Shown here: piece by piece, positions 1 to 7,900 of the stretch
How the letters are laid out: the number at the start of each line of letters is the position of its first letter
Numbering within the stretch: position 1 is the first letter of the stretch
DNA from: Gammaproteobacteria bacterium
Lineage (GTDB): Bacteria > Pseudomonadota > Gammaproteobacteria > Pseudomonadales > DSM-25080
Assembly (NCBI GenBank): GCA_013372965.1
Contig: JABXIR010000005.1
Location: 1-17,869, forward strand
DNA: 17,869 bases
Direction of reading: 5' to 3'
Program-made: the position numbers and the translations under genes
Notes under the pieces: model-generated
What the model was told of the DNA's origin: nothing
What the model saw: only the letters and a program-made list of their open reading frames with translations
Databases searched by the model: none

Positions 1-1
1 A

Positions 2-367
2 CCGCTCCGTGATGCTCCGACATGGTTGATTGGGGAAATCATTTGGCGTGAGCGCGCTGTCCCTGTGATTGACGTCTGTCAGATCGCGCTGGAGAAGCCA
101 ACACAGTGTACCGAAGACGAGCCACTCATTGTCTTCAATAGTGCTGGTGGCAGTGACCATTTTAAGTTCTTCGCGGTACGCGCTGCTCGCGTTCCGAGCC
201 TTTTGCGAATCATTCCGAGTGATGTTGAGGCAATCGATAATCTTGCTTTACCCGGCATGAAAGTTGCGCTCCGACATGCCGAAAACACCTACTGGCTACC
301 CGATCCAGTTGAACTTGAGCAACACTGGGTTAAGTACGTTGGATTGCTAACGTCACGAGAGGCCTAA
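2..367 (+). CDS. CheW-domain chemotaxis coupling protein, ChpC-like (5' end outside window)
   Basis: The open frame runs from the window edge, so only the last 121 residues are seen and no start can be assigned; a TTG at base 26 is internal, because the frame stays open before it. The visible part begins with a stretch (APTWLIGEIIWRERAVPVID) that fits the CheW fold, where a Gly-rich strand leads into the conserved PV-D motif; later strands and the IPSDVEAIDNLALPG segment also fit. CheW proteins couple chemoreceptors to the CheA kinase in the cytoplasm. The usual NLRG of chemotaxis CheW is replaced by IIWRER, and the protein lies next to rsmE, as I recall chpC lying near rsmE in Pseudomonas, so a ChpC-like member of a type IV pilus (Chp) chemosensory system is the best guess. 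It could instead be a stand-alone CheW. The stop codon lies inside the 3' end of rsmE on the other strand. Confidence 0.72.
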   Translation, partial: PLRDAPTWLIGEIIWRERAVPVIDVCQIALEKPTQCTEDEPLIVFNSAGGSDHFKFFAVRAARVPSLLRIIPSDVEAIDNLALPGMKVALRHAENTYWLPDPVELEQHWVKYVGLLTSREA

Positions 368-1084
368 GTCACCATACAGGTAACCGATGACCGCAAGCGC
401 AGTTAACGGAGCGGTCTCGGTTCTAAGCACTCGAGGTCCTATTGAAGTGGCCTCAAACTTCGCGCTTTTGGCAATTGCCATGTCGTGCTCACTTAGCCCA
501 CCTTCCGGTCCAACACAGATTGCAAAATGCTTCCCTGACAGTGACGGGCTAATCGGCTGCGCGCTTCGATGATCTAAGACAAAGCGAAGATCCGCGGTAC
601 ATTCGTTTAAGGCGGCCTGTAGGGTTTGCAACTCGTGCAGCTTCGGCACAACACAACGATAGCTTTGCTCACACGCACTCACGATTGTGCCCAGCCAGCT
701 CTGATATTTCTTTTCGATGCGATCGGCTTTGAGCTTCATTTCGCTACGCTCCGATAACACCGGACGAATTTGCGTCACGCCGAGTTCAACGGCCTTCTGC
801 AATGCGAATTCAAAGTGATGGGATTTAGAAACGGCAAGGATAAGCTCAAGTTCAATCGGCGACTCATTATTGGCTGTGCCTCGGCTATGAGTCCGAATGA
901 TTGAGCACTTTTTGGTGCTAAGTTCTGATAGTTCGCCTTTAGCCCATCGGCCGTTGCCGTCAAACAACTCGACCGTTTGCCCCGTTTTGGCTCGAAGAAC
1001 CTTTACAAGATGGTGATGGTTACGTTCATCGAGGGCGACGGTGTCACCCCCGATATCCGCTTGGTAAAGACGTACAAGCCGCAT
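353..1084 (-). CDS. rsmE: 16S rRNA (uracil-1498-N3)-methyltransferase RsmE
   Basis: RsmE methylates N3 of U1498 in 16S rRNA using SAM, in the assembled small subunit. The 243-residue length is normal. The N-terminal PUA-like part (about 1-70) has the RNHHHLVKVLR segment. The C-terminal SPOUT (trefoil-knot) domain shows KSHHFEFALQKAVELGV (about 87-103), the GPEGG loop at 192-196 and the SAM-binding IGPRVLRTETA at 215-225, all family hallmarks. It is the last gene of the minus-strand operon: its ATG lies 5 bases after the ahcY stop, and any ribosome-binding site would sit inside the end of ahcY; I see no clear one. Its 3' end overlaps the convergent CheW-like gene by 15 bases and no terminator hairpin is evident there. 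Its place behind metK and ahcY puts a SAM-consuming enzyme in a SAM-cycle operon. Confidence 0.95.
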   Translation of the reverse strand: MRLVRLYQADIGGDTVALDERNHHHLVKVLRAKTGQTVELFDGNGRWAKGELSELSTKKCSIIRTHSRGTANNESPIELELILAVSKSHHFEFALQKAVELGVTQIRPVLSERSEMKLKADRIEKKYQSWLGTIVSACEQSYRCVVPKLHELQTLQAALNECTADLRFVLDHRSAQPISPSLSGKHFAICVGPEGGLSEHDMAIAKSAKFEATSIGPRVLRTETAPLTALAVIGYLYGDLGLS

Positions 1085-1089
1085 GTATA

Positions 1090-2454
1090 TCAGTACTTGT
1101 AGGATTCAGGCTTAAATGGGCCTTCAACAGGTACACCAATATAGTCAGCTTGGGTATCAGTTAAGCGTGTGATCACACCACCGAAGCCCTTAACCATGTT
1201 GGCGGCGACTTCTTCGTCGAGCTTCTTCGGAAGTAGTTCAACCGTAATCAAGTTTGCCTTTTCTTCAGCTGGCTTGTCTGCGAACTTACGCTCGAACAGG
1301 TACATTTGCGCAAGTACTTGGTTAGCGAATGAGCCATCCATAATGCGCGACGGGTGACCTGTTGCGTTTCCTAAGTTAACGAGACGCCCTTCAGAGAGCA
1401 AGATAAGGTAGTCGTCGTTTGCCTTGTCACGATGGACAAGGTGAACTTGCGGCTTAACTTCCTGCCACTCCCACGCGTTTCGCATGAACGCGGTATCGAT
1501 TTCGTTATCGAAGTGACCGATGTTGCAAACCACTGCGCCTGCTTTTAAGGTGCGTAACATCGCTTCGTCACATACGTTGACGTTACCAGTCGTGGTGACG
1601 ATCAGATCGGTGGTGCCGAGAATGTCGGTGTTGATGTCTTCAACACGACCCGTATTTTCGCCATTGTTGTAGGCGCTTACCACTTCAAAGCCGTCCATGC
1701 ACGCCTGCATTGCGCAAATAGGATCGATCTCGGTGACGCGAACAATCATACCTTCCTGACGGAGTGACTGAGCTGAGCCCTTGCCAACATCGCCGTAACC
1801 AATCACGAGCGCTTTCTTACCGGCGAGAAGGTGATCGGTGGCACGTTTGATGGCGTCATTGAGCGAGTGACGACAGCCGTACTTGTTGTCGTTTTTACTC
1901 TTGGTCACTGCATCGTTTACGTTGACTGCTGGAACCTTCAGTGTTCCCTTAGCAAGCATCTCAATGAGGCGGTGCACACCCGTTGTCGTTTCTTCGGTGA
2001 TGCCGTGGATGTTGTCGAGCACTTGGTTGTATTCGTTGTGAAGCAACAGTGTGAGGTCGCCGCCATCATCAAGGACCATGTTCGCATCCCAAGGTTGGCC
2101 GTCTTTCAGAATCGTTTGATGTAGACACCATTCATACTCCTCCTCGGTCTCGCCTTTCCATGCGAACACGGGTACACCGGCTGCGGCGATGGCGGCCGCG
2201 GCGTGGTCTTGTGTCGAGAAAATGTTGCAGCTTGACCAACGTACTTCAGCACCGAGAGCCACCAATGTTTCGATAAGTACGGCGGTTTGAATGGTCATGT
2301 GGATACAGCCAAGGATTTTGGCGCCCGCGAGTGGTTGCTGGCTAGCGTACTCTTCACGTAGCGCCATGAGCGCTGGCATCTCGCGCTCAGCGATATGAAT
2401 TTCGGTGCGGCCCCAATCGGCCAAGTTGATGTCAGCTACTTTGTAATCAGTCAT
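1090..2454 (-). CDS. ahcY: Adenosylhomocysteinase (SAH hydrolase)
   Basis: AhcY reversibly splits S-adenosylhomocysteine into adenosine and homocysteine with tightly bound NAD, removing the product inhibitor of methyltransferases and returning homocysteine to methionine synthesis. The 454-residue length fits the bacterial family. Visible motifs: the substrate-domain IHMTIQTA at 51-58, DDGGD near 129-133, TEETTTG at 153-159, the active-site run [16 protein letters not shown] with K185, D189, N190 and C194, the NAD-binding GYGDVGKG at 219-226, GHFDNEID, and the C-terminal FKPESYKY whose Lys and Tyr reach into the neighbouring subunit. The [14 protein letters not shown] form (not the common KSKFDNLYGC) is the one I recall from Pseudomonas. 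The gene follows metK by 32 bases with AAGAG as a modest ribosome-binding site. That gap is too short for a SAH riboswitch, so control is most likely from the sahR promoter. Confidence 0.97.
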   Translation of the reverse strand: MTDYKVADINLADWGRTEIHIAEREMPALMALREEYASQQPLAGAKILGCIHMTIQTAVLIETLVALGAEVRWSSCNIFSTQDHAAAAIAAAGVPVFAWKGETEEEYEWCLHQTILKDGQPWDANMVLDDGGDLTLLLHNEYNQVLDNIHGITEETTTGVHRLIEMLAKGTLKVPAVNVNDAVTKSKNDNKYGCRHSLNDAIKRATDHLLAGKKALVIGYGDVGKGSAQSLRQEGMIVRVTEIDPICAMQACMDGFEVVSAYNNGENTGRVEDINTDILGTTDLIVTTTGNVNVCDEAMLRTLKAGAVVCNIGHFDNEIDTAFMRNAWEWQEVKPQVHLVHRDKANDDYLILLSEGRLVNLGNATGHPSRIMDGSFANQVLAQMYLFERKFADKPAEEKANLITVELLPKKLDEEVAANMVKGFGGVITRLTDTQADYIGVPVEGPFKPESYKY

Positions 2455-2486
2455 GTTAAAGTCTCTTAATTCGTCAATGTATGGGT

Positions 2487-3716
2487 TTAAAGTCCAGCTG
2501 CGGCACGAAGCGCGTCAACTTTGTCGGTGCGTTCCCATGTGAATGCGGTAAACGTTTTTTCTTTATGAACCACGTGTCCGTTCTCGCGTTCTTCCCAGCT
2601 ATAGGTGGTTTCGAACGGCTCACGACCGAAGTGTCCGTATGCTGCAGTCAACTGGTACATAGGATTAAGCAGGTCGAGTTGGGTAGTGATTGCGTAAGGT
2701 CTTAGGTCAAAGGTGTCACGAACGATTTCGGCAAGCTGCTCATCGGACACTTTGCCCGTGCCGAAACTGTTAACAGAAACCGAGGTGGGCTCGGCAACAC
2801 CAATAGCGTACGACACTTGAACTTCCGCACGATCCGCCAGACCCGCGGCGACGATATTCTTTGCAACGTATCGACCGATATAGGCTGCGCTGCGGTCTAC
2901 TTTAGATGGATCTTTCCCCGAGAACGCTCCTCCGCCATGACGTGCTGCGCCACCGTAGGTGTCGACAATAATCTTTCGTCCAGTGAGACCGCAGTCACCC
3001 ACTGGGCCGCCGATCACAAACTTACCGGTCGGGTTAATGTGGTATTTGGTGCCGTCGTGCAATAGCTCTGCAGGGAGCACTGGCTTGATGATCTCTTCGA
3101 GTACCGCTTGGCGAAGCGAGGGAAGCGAGATGTCCTCGTCGTGCTGAGTCGACAGAACGACGGCATCGATTGCGACGGGCTTGCCATCATCGTCGTAACG
3201 GAGTGTCACCTGTGATTTTGCGTCGGGGCGAAGCCAGGGAAGCTGACTAGTTTTGCGTAGATGTGACTGTCGCTTAACGAGCTCGTGAGAGTAGTAAACA
3301 GCCGCCGGCATAAGACTTGGTGTTTCGTTGGTGGCATACCCGAACATGAGTCCTTGGTCACCAGCGCCTTGATTCTCTGGCGTTGAACGATCGACGCCCT
3401 GTGCGATGTCGGGTGACTGCTCCCCCACCGCATTGAGTACGGCACAGGTGTGGCCGTCGAATCCAACGTCGGAGCTGTTGTAGCCGATATCTGTGATCAC
3501 CTTACGCACGATCTGTTCTAAATCGACGTAACAGGTCGTTTTAACTTCGCCTGCCACGATTGCCATGCCGGTTTTTACCATGGTTTCGACCGCAACACGT
3601 GAATGTGGATCACGGGCAAGCATCGCATCAAGGATGGCGTCCGAGATCTGGTCTGCAAGTTTGTCTGGGTGGCCTTCAGAGACGCTTTCCGAAGTAAATA
3701 GGCTGTACTCGCTCAT
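2487..3716 (-). CDS. metK: S-adenosylmethionine synthetase
   Basis: MetK makes SAM from methionine and ATP, splitting the triphosphate, as a cytoplasmic tetramer. Signatures are complete: [14 protein letters not shown] near 15-28 (ATP and metal binding, His16), [12 protein letters not shown], the phosphate-binding [19 protein letters not shown], and AIGVAEPTS. At 409 residues it is some 25 longer than the E. coli enzyme as I remember it; much of the excess appears to lie between GHFGRE and [12 protein letters not shown] near the C-terminus, where a charged stretch ([16 protein letters not shown]) is inserted. The start ATG is one base beyond the sahR stop (TGAcATG), implying translational coupling; AGGA lies about 9 bases upstream inside sahR. 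It is gene two of the sahR-metK-ahcY-rsmE operon and feeds AhcY through the cell's methyltransferases. Confidence 0.98.
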   Translation of the reverse strand: MSEYSLFTSESVSEGHPDKLADQISDAILDAMLARDPHSRVAVETMVKTGMAIVAGEVKTTCYVDLEQIVRKVITDIGYNSSDVGFDGHTCAVLNAVGEQSPDIAQGVDRSTPENQGAGDQGLMFGYATNETPSLMPAAVYYSHELVKRQSHLRKTSQLPWLRPDAKSQVTLRYDDDGKPVAIDAVVLSTQHDEDISLPSLRQAVLEEIIKPVLPAELLHDGTKYHINPTGKFVIGGPVGDCGLTGRKIIVDTYGGAARHGGGAFSGKDPSKVDRSAAYIGRYVAKNIVAAGLADRAEVQVSYAIGVAEPTSVSVNSFGTGKVSDEQLAEIVRDTFDLRPYAITTQLDLLNPMYQLTAAYGHFGREPFETTYSWEERENGHVVHKEKTFTAFTWERTDKVDALRAAAGL

Positions 3717-3717
3717 G

Positions 3718-4683
3718 TCAGTGTCCTAGTTCGTTAAATATTTGAATTTGAAATTGAAAGCCGTTTCGCTGAGCGAACAAGTGTTGCTCTATTTGCGTGA
3801 GACCGGCTTCCTGCGCCCAGCTAATTAACTCTTCGGGGTCAAAGCCCTGCCAGAGGTCGCCACAGGCGCTTTTAACCCAGTTTTGCTCGTGACGGACTAA
3901 GTCGCACACCACCAGTTTAGCGTTGGGTTTCAGTTGTTGTGCTAAATCTTTAAATATTTCTCGCGGCGCAGGAGTGTGATGAAGAACCATGTTAATCACG
4001 ATTAAATCTGCAGGTGCGATGAATTCGCTCGAAGTTGATCCGTGGATCAATTCAACATTCGAAATGCCTTGTTTTACGATGGTCGACTCAGCTTCGCGAA
4101 GCATTTCAGAAGAAATATCAACGGCTTGTACTTGCTCGAAACGGCTCGCTAGAAACGGAAGTAACTCCCCTTTGCCGGGTCCCACCTCGAGTGCGATGCC
4201 ACGTGTCGCGCACACCCTTTCGATGATTTGTGCCACCAGTTCCCCGTAAGCAGGAAAATCGGCAATGAGATCTTGTTGCTCTCGAAAGCTGTCGACGTTT
4301 TCGGCGAAAAATTGTGCTGATGCACTGGCTCTTTGCTTATGTACACTCTCGAGGTGCTGAGTTGTCTCTTCATCGATATCGATTTCGTCTAAACTCTGAA
4401 GCAACGCTTTTCGCAGTTGGGCTTGGGCGCTTGGACTCTGGTCGATTCGGTAGAATGCGCTGGTACCTTCCTTTCTGCTGGTGATAAGAGACGAGCTAGC
4501 CAGGAGCTTTAAGTGGTGACTTAACGCTGGCTGACGAATTTGGAAAATCTCGCATAGCTCCGCCACGTTGTACGAGTTTTGAGTCAGTACTTTCAGGATG
4601 AGTAAACGCAGAGGATCGGCCGATGCTTTGAGAAGTTCGGCGGTCTGCTGGAGCGTTGGTTTGGTGCTAGCGATAAGTGACAT
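3718..4683 (-). CDS. sahR: SahR-type ArsR-family repressor fused to a SAM/SAH-binding methyltransferase domain
   Basis: The protein has 321 residues. Residues about 12-82 form an ArsR-type winged helix ([14 protein letters not shown], recognition helix near [11 protein letters not shown] at 51-61, wing near [13 protein letters not shown]). After a linker, about 140-265 is a class I methyltransferase fold: motif I EVGPGKG at 166-172, VDIS at 188-191 closing strand 2, and [15 protein letters not shown]. Established knowledge: the SahR family described in Proteobacteria has exactly this build, represses SAM-cycle genes (ahcY, metK, metE/H, metF) and is released from DNA by SAH bound in the methylase-like domain. 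The gene sits first in an operon with metK (1-base gap) and ahcY, and a strong inverted repeat lies 27 bases before its ATG, so autoregulation is likely. No Cys-rich metal site of classic ArsR is evident. Motif I is intact, so residual catalysis cannot be excluded. The family assignment is strong; the effector is inferred. Confidence 0.88.
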   Translation of the reverse strand: MSLIASTKPTLQQTAELLKASADPLRLLILKVLTQNSYNVAELCEIFQIRQPALSHHLKLLASSSLITSRKEGTSAFYRIDQSPSAQAQLRKALLQSLDEIDIDEETTQHLESVHKQRASASAQFFAENVDSFREQQDLIADFPAYGELVAQIIERVCATRGIALEVGPGKGELLPFLASRFEQVQAVDISSEMLREAESTIVKQGISNVELIHGSTSSEFIAPADLIVINMVLHHTPAPREIFKDLAQQLKPNAKLVVCDLVRHEQNWVKSACGDLWQGFDPEELISWAQEAGLTQIEQHLFAQRNGFQFQIQIFNELGH

Positions 4684-4693
4684 GCGCGTAGTT

Positions 4694-4711
4694 TATCAAA
4701 AATTTTCAATA
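4694..4711. promoter_or_regulatory. Degenerate second operator unit abutting the main SahR site
   Basis: TATCAAAAATTTTCAATA has the same left arm (TATCAA) as the core of the main site (TATCAAAATATATTGATA, 4712-4729), a 6-base A/T spacer, and a right arm TCAATA matching TTGATA at 4 of 6 positions. The two 18-base units are directly contiguous, so their centres are 18 bases apart, close to two helical turns at 10.5 bases per turn but not exact. This could be a weaker cooperative site or chance in AT-rich DNA. Confidence 0.4.
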
Positions 4712-4730
4712 TATCAAAATATATTGATAT
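4711..4730. promoter_or_regulatory. Probable SahR operator, perfect-arm inverted repeat
   Basis: ATATCAAAATATATTGATAT has two perfect 7-base arms (ATATCAA / TTGATAT) separated by 6 A/T bases. The size and symmetry suit a dimeric winged-helix repressor. It lies in the AT-rich stretch where the sahR promoter should be, 27 bases from the sahR ATG, so binding would block transcription. It is 125 bases before the tkt ATG, so an effect on tkt is less likely. The inverted repeat is read directly from the sequence; its use by SahR is inference from position and from the known autoregulation of this family. Confidence 0.72.
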
Positions 4731-4855
4731 AAGTGCGCGTTATGTGATTAAAAATTACATAGCCCAAAACAAGTGCTCGGTGCATTGCTCTACGCGTCGA
4801 CATCATAGAAAATACGGCGTAAGTAGCGCTATCAATTTCATTCAAGGAGTTTCTC

Positions 4856-6856
4856 ATGGCTAATTCCCGTCATCTCGCCAACGCGGTTCGTGCGTTATCA
4901 ATGGATGCAGTGCAAGCTGCGAATAGCGGACACCCAGGTGCACCAATGGGTATGGCTGACATCGCTGAGGTTCTCTGGAATCGATTTTTAAAGCACAACC
5001 CGAATAACCCAGACTGGGCCGATCGTGACCGATTTGTGCTATCGAATGGCCACGGCTCGATGCTTATTTATTCTTTGTTGCATTTGAGCGGTTACGACCT
5101 CGACATTCAAGAGCTCAAAAATTTCCGCCAGCTTCATTCGAAGACACCGGGCCATCCTGAGTATGGCTATGCGCCAGGTATTGAAACGACCACTGGACCG
5201 CTCGGTCAGGGTATTACTAACGCAGTCGGTATGGCACTTGCCGAAAAAATGATGGCTGCGCAGTTTAACCGTGAGAGCTACGATATTGTCGATCACTACA
5301 CTTACGTCTTTTTGGGCGATGGCTGTTTGATGGAGGGTATCTCCCACGAAGCCTGTTCGCTTGCAGGTACGTGGAAGCTAGGCAAACTCATTGCCATTTA
5401 CGACGACAACAACATTTCAATCGACGGTGAAGTCGGTGGTTGGTTTGGCGATGACACCCCTGCGCGGTTCGAAAGTTACGGCTGGCATGTTATCCGCAAC
5501 GTCGATGGCCATGACGCTGCTGCGGTAGAAGCCGCCATCGAAGCTGCGCGCGAAGTGACTGATAAGCCAACACTGATCTGTGCGAAAACCGTGATCGGTT
5601 TCGGTTCCCCGAATAAACAAGGTACATCAGGTGTTCACGGCGCGCCGCTTGGTGCAGACGAAATCGCTGCAGCCCGCAAAGAATTAGGTTGGGAGTTCGG
5701 CCCGTTCGAAATACCAACGGAGGTTTACGAAGCGTGGGACGCGAAGGCGAAAGGTGAGTCAGAAGAAGACGAGTGGAATGACCGCTTCGCCGATTACGAA
5801 GAAGCCTACCCTGAATTAGCTGCAGAGTTCCGTCGCCGTATGGCAGGCGACTTGCCAGAGAACTTTGAAGAGTTTGCAGCGGGCTTTATTGCAACGTCTC
5901 AGACTGAAATGCAGAAGGTGGCAACGCGTAAAGCAAGTCAAATTTGCCTAAATAGTTTAGGTCCTGTTTTGCCAGAAATGGTGGGTGGTTCGGCTGACTT
6001 AGCGGGATCAAACTTGACCATGTGGGATCAGAGCAAGCCGGTAACTGGGGATGATGCGAGTGGCAACTACCTCTACTACGGCGTTCGTGAGTTTGGTATG
6101 TCAGCCATTATGAATGGTATTGCGCTGCACGGCGGCTTTATTCCATACGGCGGCACTTTCCTAATGTTCATGGAGTACGCTCGCAATGCGGTTCGCATGG
6201 CGGCGCTCATGAAGCAGCGCGTCGTGTTCGTATACACTCACGACTCGATTGGTCTTGGTGAAGATGGCCCGACACACCAGCCGGTTGAGCAGTTGTCTGC
6301 GCTTCGTGCCACGCCAAATCTAGAAACTTGGCGTCCATGCGATGTTGCGGAAAGCGCAGTCGCTTGGACTGAGTCGGTCAAGCGAGCAGATGGACCATCA
6401 ACACTCATCTTTACTCGTCAAGGTCTTGAGCCTCAGGTCCGCGATGAGGCGCAAGTTGCCAATGTTGCGCGCGGAGGCTACGTGCTCGCCGACTGTGATG
6501 GCAAGCCTGACCTCATCCTGATTGCCACGGGTTCAGAAGTTGCCCTAGCGATGGCAGCACGTGCCGAGCTATCTAAGGCGGGTCATCAGGTACGCGTTGT
6601 ATCGATGCCATGTTGCGAGCGTTTTGACAAGCAAGATGCTGAATATCGAGAGGGCGTATTGCCTTCCGACGTGCTGGCTCGAGTCGCCATTGAAGCTGCT
6701 CACAAAGATTTCTGGTTTAAGTACGTTGGCTTAGATGGACGCATCGTGGCGATGGAAAGCTTTGGTGAGTCCGCACCCGCGGAGCAGCTCTTTGAGATGT
6801 TCGGCTTTACCGTAGAAAACGTTGTTGCGACAGCTCAAGAGCTCGTGGCTAGCTAA
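4856..6856 (+). CDS. tkt: Transketolase
   Basis: Transketolase moves two-carbon ketol units between sugar phosphates in the non-oxidative pentose phosphate pathway (or Calvin cycle) using thiamine diphosphate and a divalent metal. Its 666 residues match the usual length. Visible: [13 protein letters not shown] with His26, [14 protein letters not shown], the thiamine-diphosphate/metal motif [12 protein letters not shown] (Asp155) running to [25 protein letters not shown] in the pyrimidine domain, [19 protein letters not shown], and a C-terminal domain with [11 protein letters not shown]. The ATG is chosen for the excellent AGGAG six bases upstream. It is the first of four genes (tkt-epd-pgk-fba); the epd start follows 5 bases after its stop. 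It produces erythrose-4-phosphate, the substrate expected for the next gene. Confidence 0.98.
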   Translation: MANSRHLANAVRALSMDAVQAANSGHPGAPMGMADIAEVLWNRFLKHNPNNPDWADRDRFVLSNGHGSMLIYSLLHLSGYDLDIQELKNFRQLHSKTPGHPEYGYAPGIETTTGPLGQGITNAVGMALAEKMMAAQFNRESYDIVDHYTYVFLGDGCLMEGISHEACSLAGTWKLGKLIAIYDDNNISIDGEVGGWFGDDTPARFESYGWHVIRNVDGHDAAAVEAAIEAAREVTDKPTLICAKTVIGFGSPNKQGTSGVHGAPLGADEIAAARKELGWEFGPFEIPTEVYEAWDAKAKGESEEDEWNDRFADYEEAYPELAAEFRRRMAGDLPENFEEFAAGFIATSQTEMQKVATRKASQICLNSLGPVLPEMVGGSADLAGSNLTMWDQSKPVTGDDASGNYLYYGVREFGMSAIMNGIALHGGFIPYGGTFLMFMEYARNAVRMAALMKQRVVFVYTHDSIGLGEDGPTHQPVEQLSALRATPNLETWRPCDVAESAVAWTESVKRADGPSTLIFTRQGLEPQVRDEAQVANVARGGYVLADCDGKPDLILIATGSEVALAMAARAELSKAGHQVRVVSMPCCERFDKQDAEYREGVLPSDVLARVAIEAAHKDFWFKYVGLDGRIVAMESFGESAPAEQLFEMFGFTVENVVATAQELVAS

Positions 6857-6861
6857 CTAGA

Positions 6862-7896
6862 GTGAGCTCAGAGTCGGTGGCAATCCGAATAGCAATTAAC
6901 GGTCTGGGGCGCATCGGTCGAAGCGTCCTCAGAGCGCTTTACGAGCGCGGCGAATTAAGTCGCTACCAAGTGGTGTGGCTCAACGAGCCTGCGCCCACTA
7001 AAGCGATTGCTCACCTGCTGAAGTTCGACTCGACTCACGGGCGTTTTCCGGGTGCTGTCAGTTACGACGACGAAACGCTAATGATCGATGATCAGGCAAT
7101 CGAAGTACATCATGCCTCTGATCTCAGCTCGTTATCGCTCGACGGAGTGGACATTTTAATTGAGTGTTCCGGCCGCTACACGGCTGACCAGCTTCATCGC
7201 TTGGTCGCAAGAGATCAAGACACCGTCGTTTTGATCTCGAACCCCTCTCAAGCCTCCGTCGATGACACGATTATCTTTGGGCTCAATCATCACGTATTAA
7301 ACACCGTTAAGCGCGGCGTGTACTCGTGCGGATCGTGCACTTCAAATGCGGTTGTGCCGATCATCTCTGAGGTCAAGAAACGCTATTCGATTATGAGTGG
7401 CGCAACCTTGACACTGCACTCGGCAATGAATGACCAGCCTGTCATCGATGCCTATCACGATGATGATCTGCGCCTGACGCGAAGTGCGATGCAATCGATG
7501 ATTCCAGTTGAGACGGCTCTCGACAAAGGCATTGCAAGATTGATTCCCGATCTAGACGGCAAGCTGGTTAGCCATTCAATCCGCATGCCAACTACGAATG
7601 TATCGGCGATCGACCTTACTCTTGAGTTAGACCAGGATGTTACAACCGAGGAGTTCGATTTAATGCTCAAAGACATTGCTTCTCGCTATGCGGTGATTAA
7701 CTTATCCTCAGAGCCGTTAGCGTCATGTGATTTTATCCACGACAGTTCAAGCGCGGTCATTGATCGATCTCTTTCGACATTAATCAGCCCGACCTTTATT
7801 AAAATTTATCTGTGGTTCGATAACGAGTGGGGCTATGCAAACCGCTTAATCGACTGCGTTTCTTATCTATCCAATAGCTCAAACGGAGACATCTGA
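6862..7896 (+). CDS. epd: Erythrose-4-phosphate dehydrogenase, GAPDH family (somewhat divergent)
   Basis: The GAPDH-family enzyme Epd oxidises erythrose-4-phosphate to 4-phosphoerythronate for pyridoxal phosphate synthesis. It has 344 residues: Rossmann motif INGLGRIG (12-19), [23 protein letters not shown] with the Asn-Glu pair typical of Epd rather than Asn-Asp of GapA, catalytic Cys159 in SCTSN, His186 in [14 protein letters not shown] (the Epd form), [11 protein letters not shown], and [11 protein letters not shown]. Oddities are [12 protein letters not shown] where relatives have NASCTTN, and [12 protein letters not shown] where Epd usually has NHDPHSAIVD. The start is GTG with no good ribosome-binding site, so coupling to tkt (5-base gap) is likely; an in-frame GTG at 6877 is an alternative. 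The position between tkt and pgk is classical for epd. A GAPDH role cannot be excluded from sequence alone. Confidence 0.85.
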   Translation: MSSESVAIRIAINGLGRIGRSVLRALYERGELSRYQVVWLNEPAPTKAIAHLLKFDSTHGRFPGAVSYDDETLMIDDQAIEVHHASDLSSLSLDGVDILIECSGRYTADQLHRLVARDQDTVVLISNPSQASVDDTIIFGLNHHVLNTVKRGVYSCGSCTSNAVVPIISEVKKRYSIMSGATLTLHSAMNDQPVIDAYHDDDLRLTRSAMQSMIPVETALDKGIARLIPDLDGKLVSHSIRMPTTNVSAIDLTLELDQDVTTEEFDLMLKDIASRYAVINLSSEPLASCDFIHDSSSAVIDRSLSTLISPTFIKIYLWFDNEWGYANRLIDCVSYLSNSSNGDI

Positions 7897-7900
7897 ACTT

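Larger units (their letters stand above)
4684..4855. other. Divergent control region between sahR and tkt
   Basis: This 172-base spacer holds the start regions of the SAM-cycle operon (leftward) and of tkt (rightward). The part next to sahR (4691-4732) is very AT-rich and carries the operator-like repeats listed separately. For tkt, TTGCTC (4785-4790) followed 17 bases later by GAAAAT (4808-4813) is only a weak sigma-70-like pair. The tkt ribosome-binding site AGGAG (4845-4849) is clear. TGCGCGT occurs at both 4683-4689 and 4734-4740, flanking the operator block; its meaning is unknown. I see no riboswitch-like structure and no room for one between a sahR promoter and its start. Confidence 0.6.

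Noticed and set aside
1831..2124. A plus-strand open frame of 97 codons antisense to ahcY
   Set aside because: It is the shadow of a conserved enzyme gene, with no ribosome-binding site and no recognisable protein features.
2455..2486. SAH riboswitch before ahcY
   Set aside because: The gap between metK and ahcY is only 32 bases and shows no structure; control by SahR explains the operon.
4684..4710. SAM riboswitch in the leader of the sahR-metK operon
   Set aside because: The leader before sahR is too short and AT-rich to hold a SAM riboswitch fold; the conspicuous element is a DNA inverted repeat.
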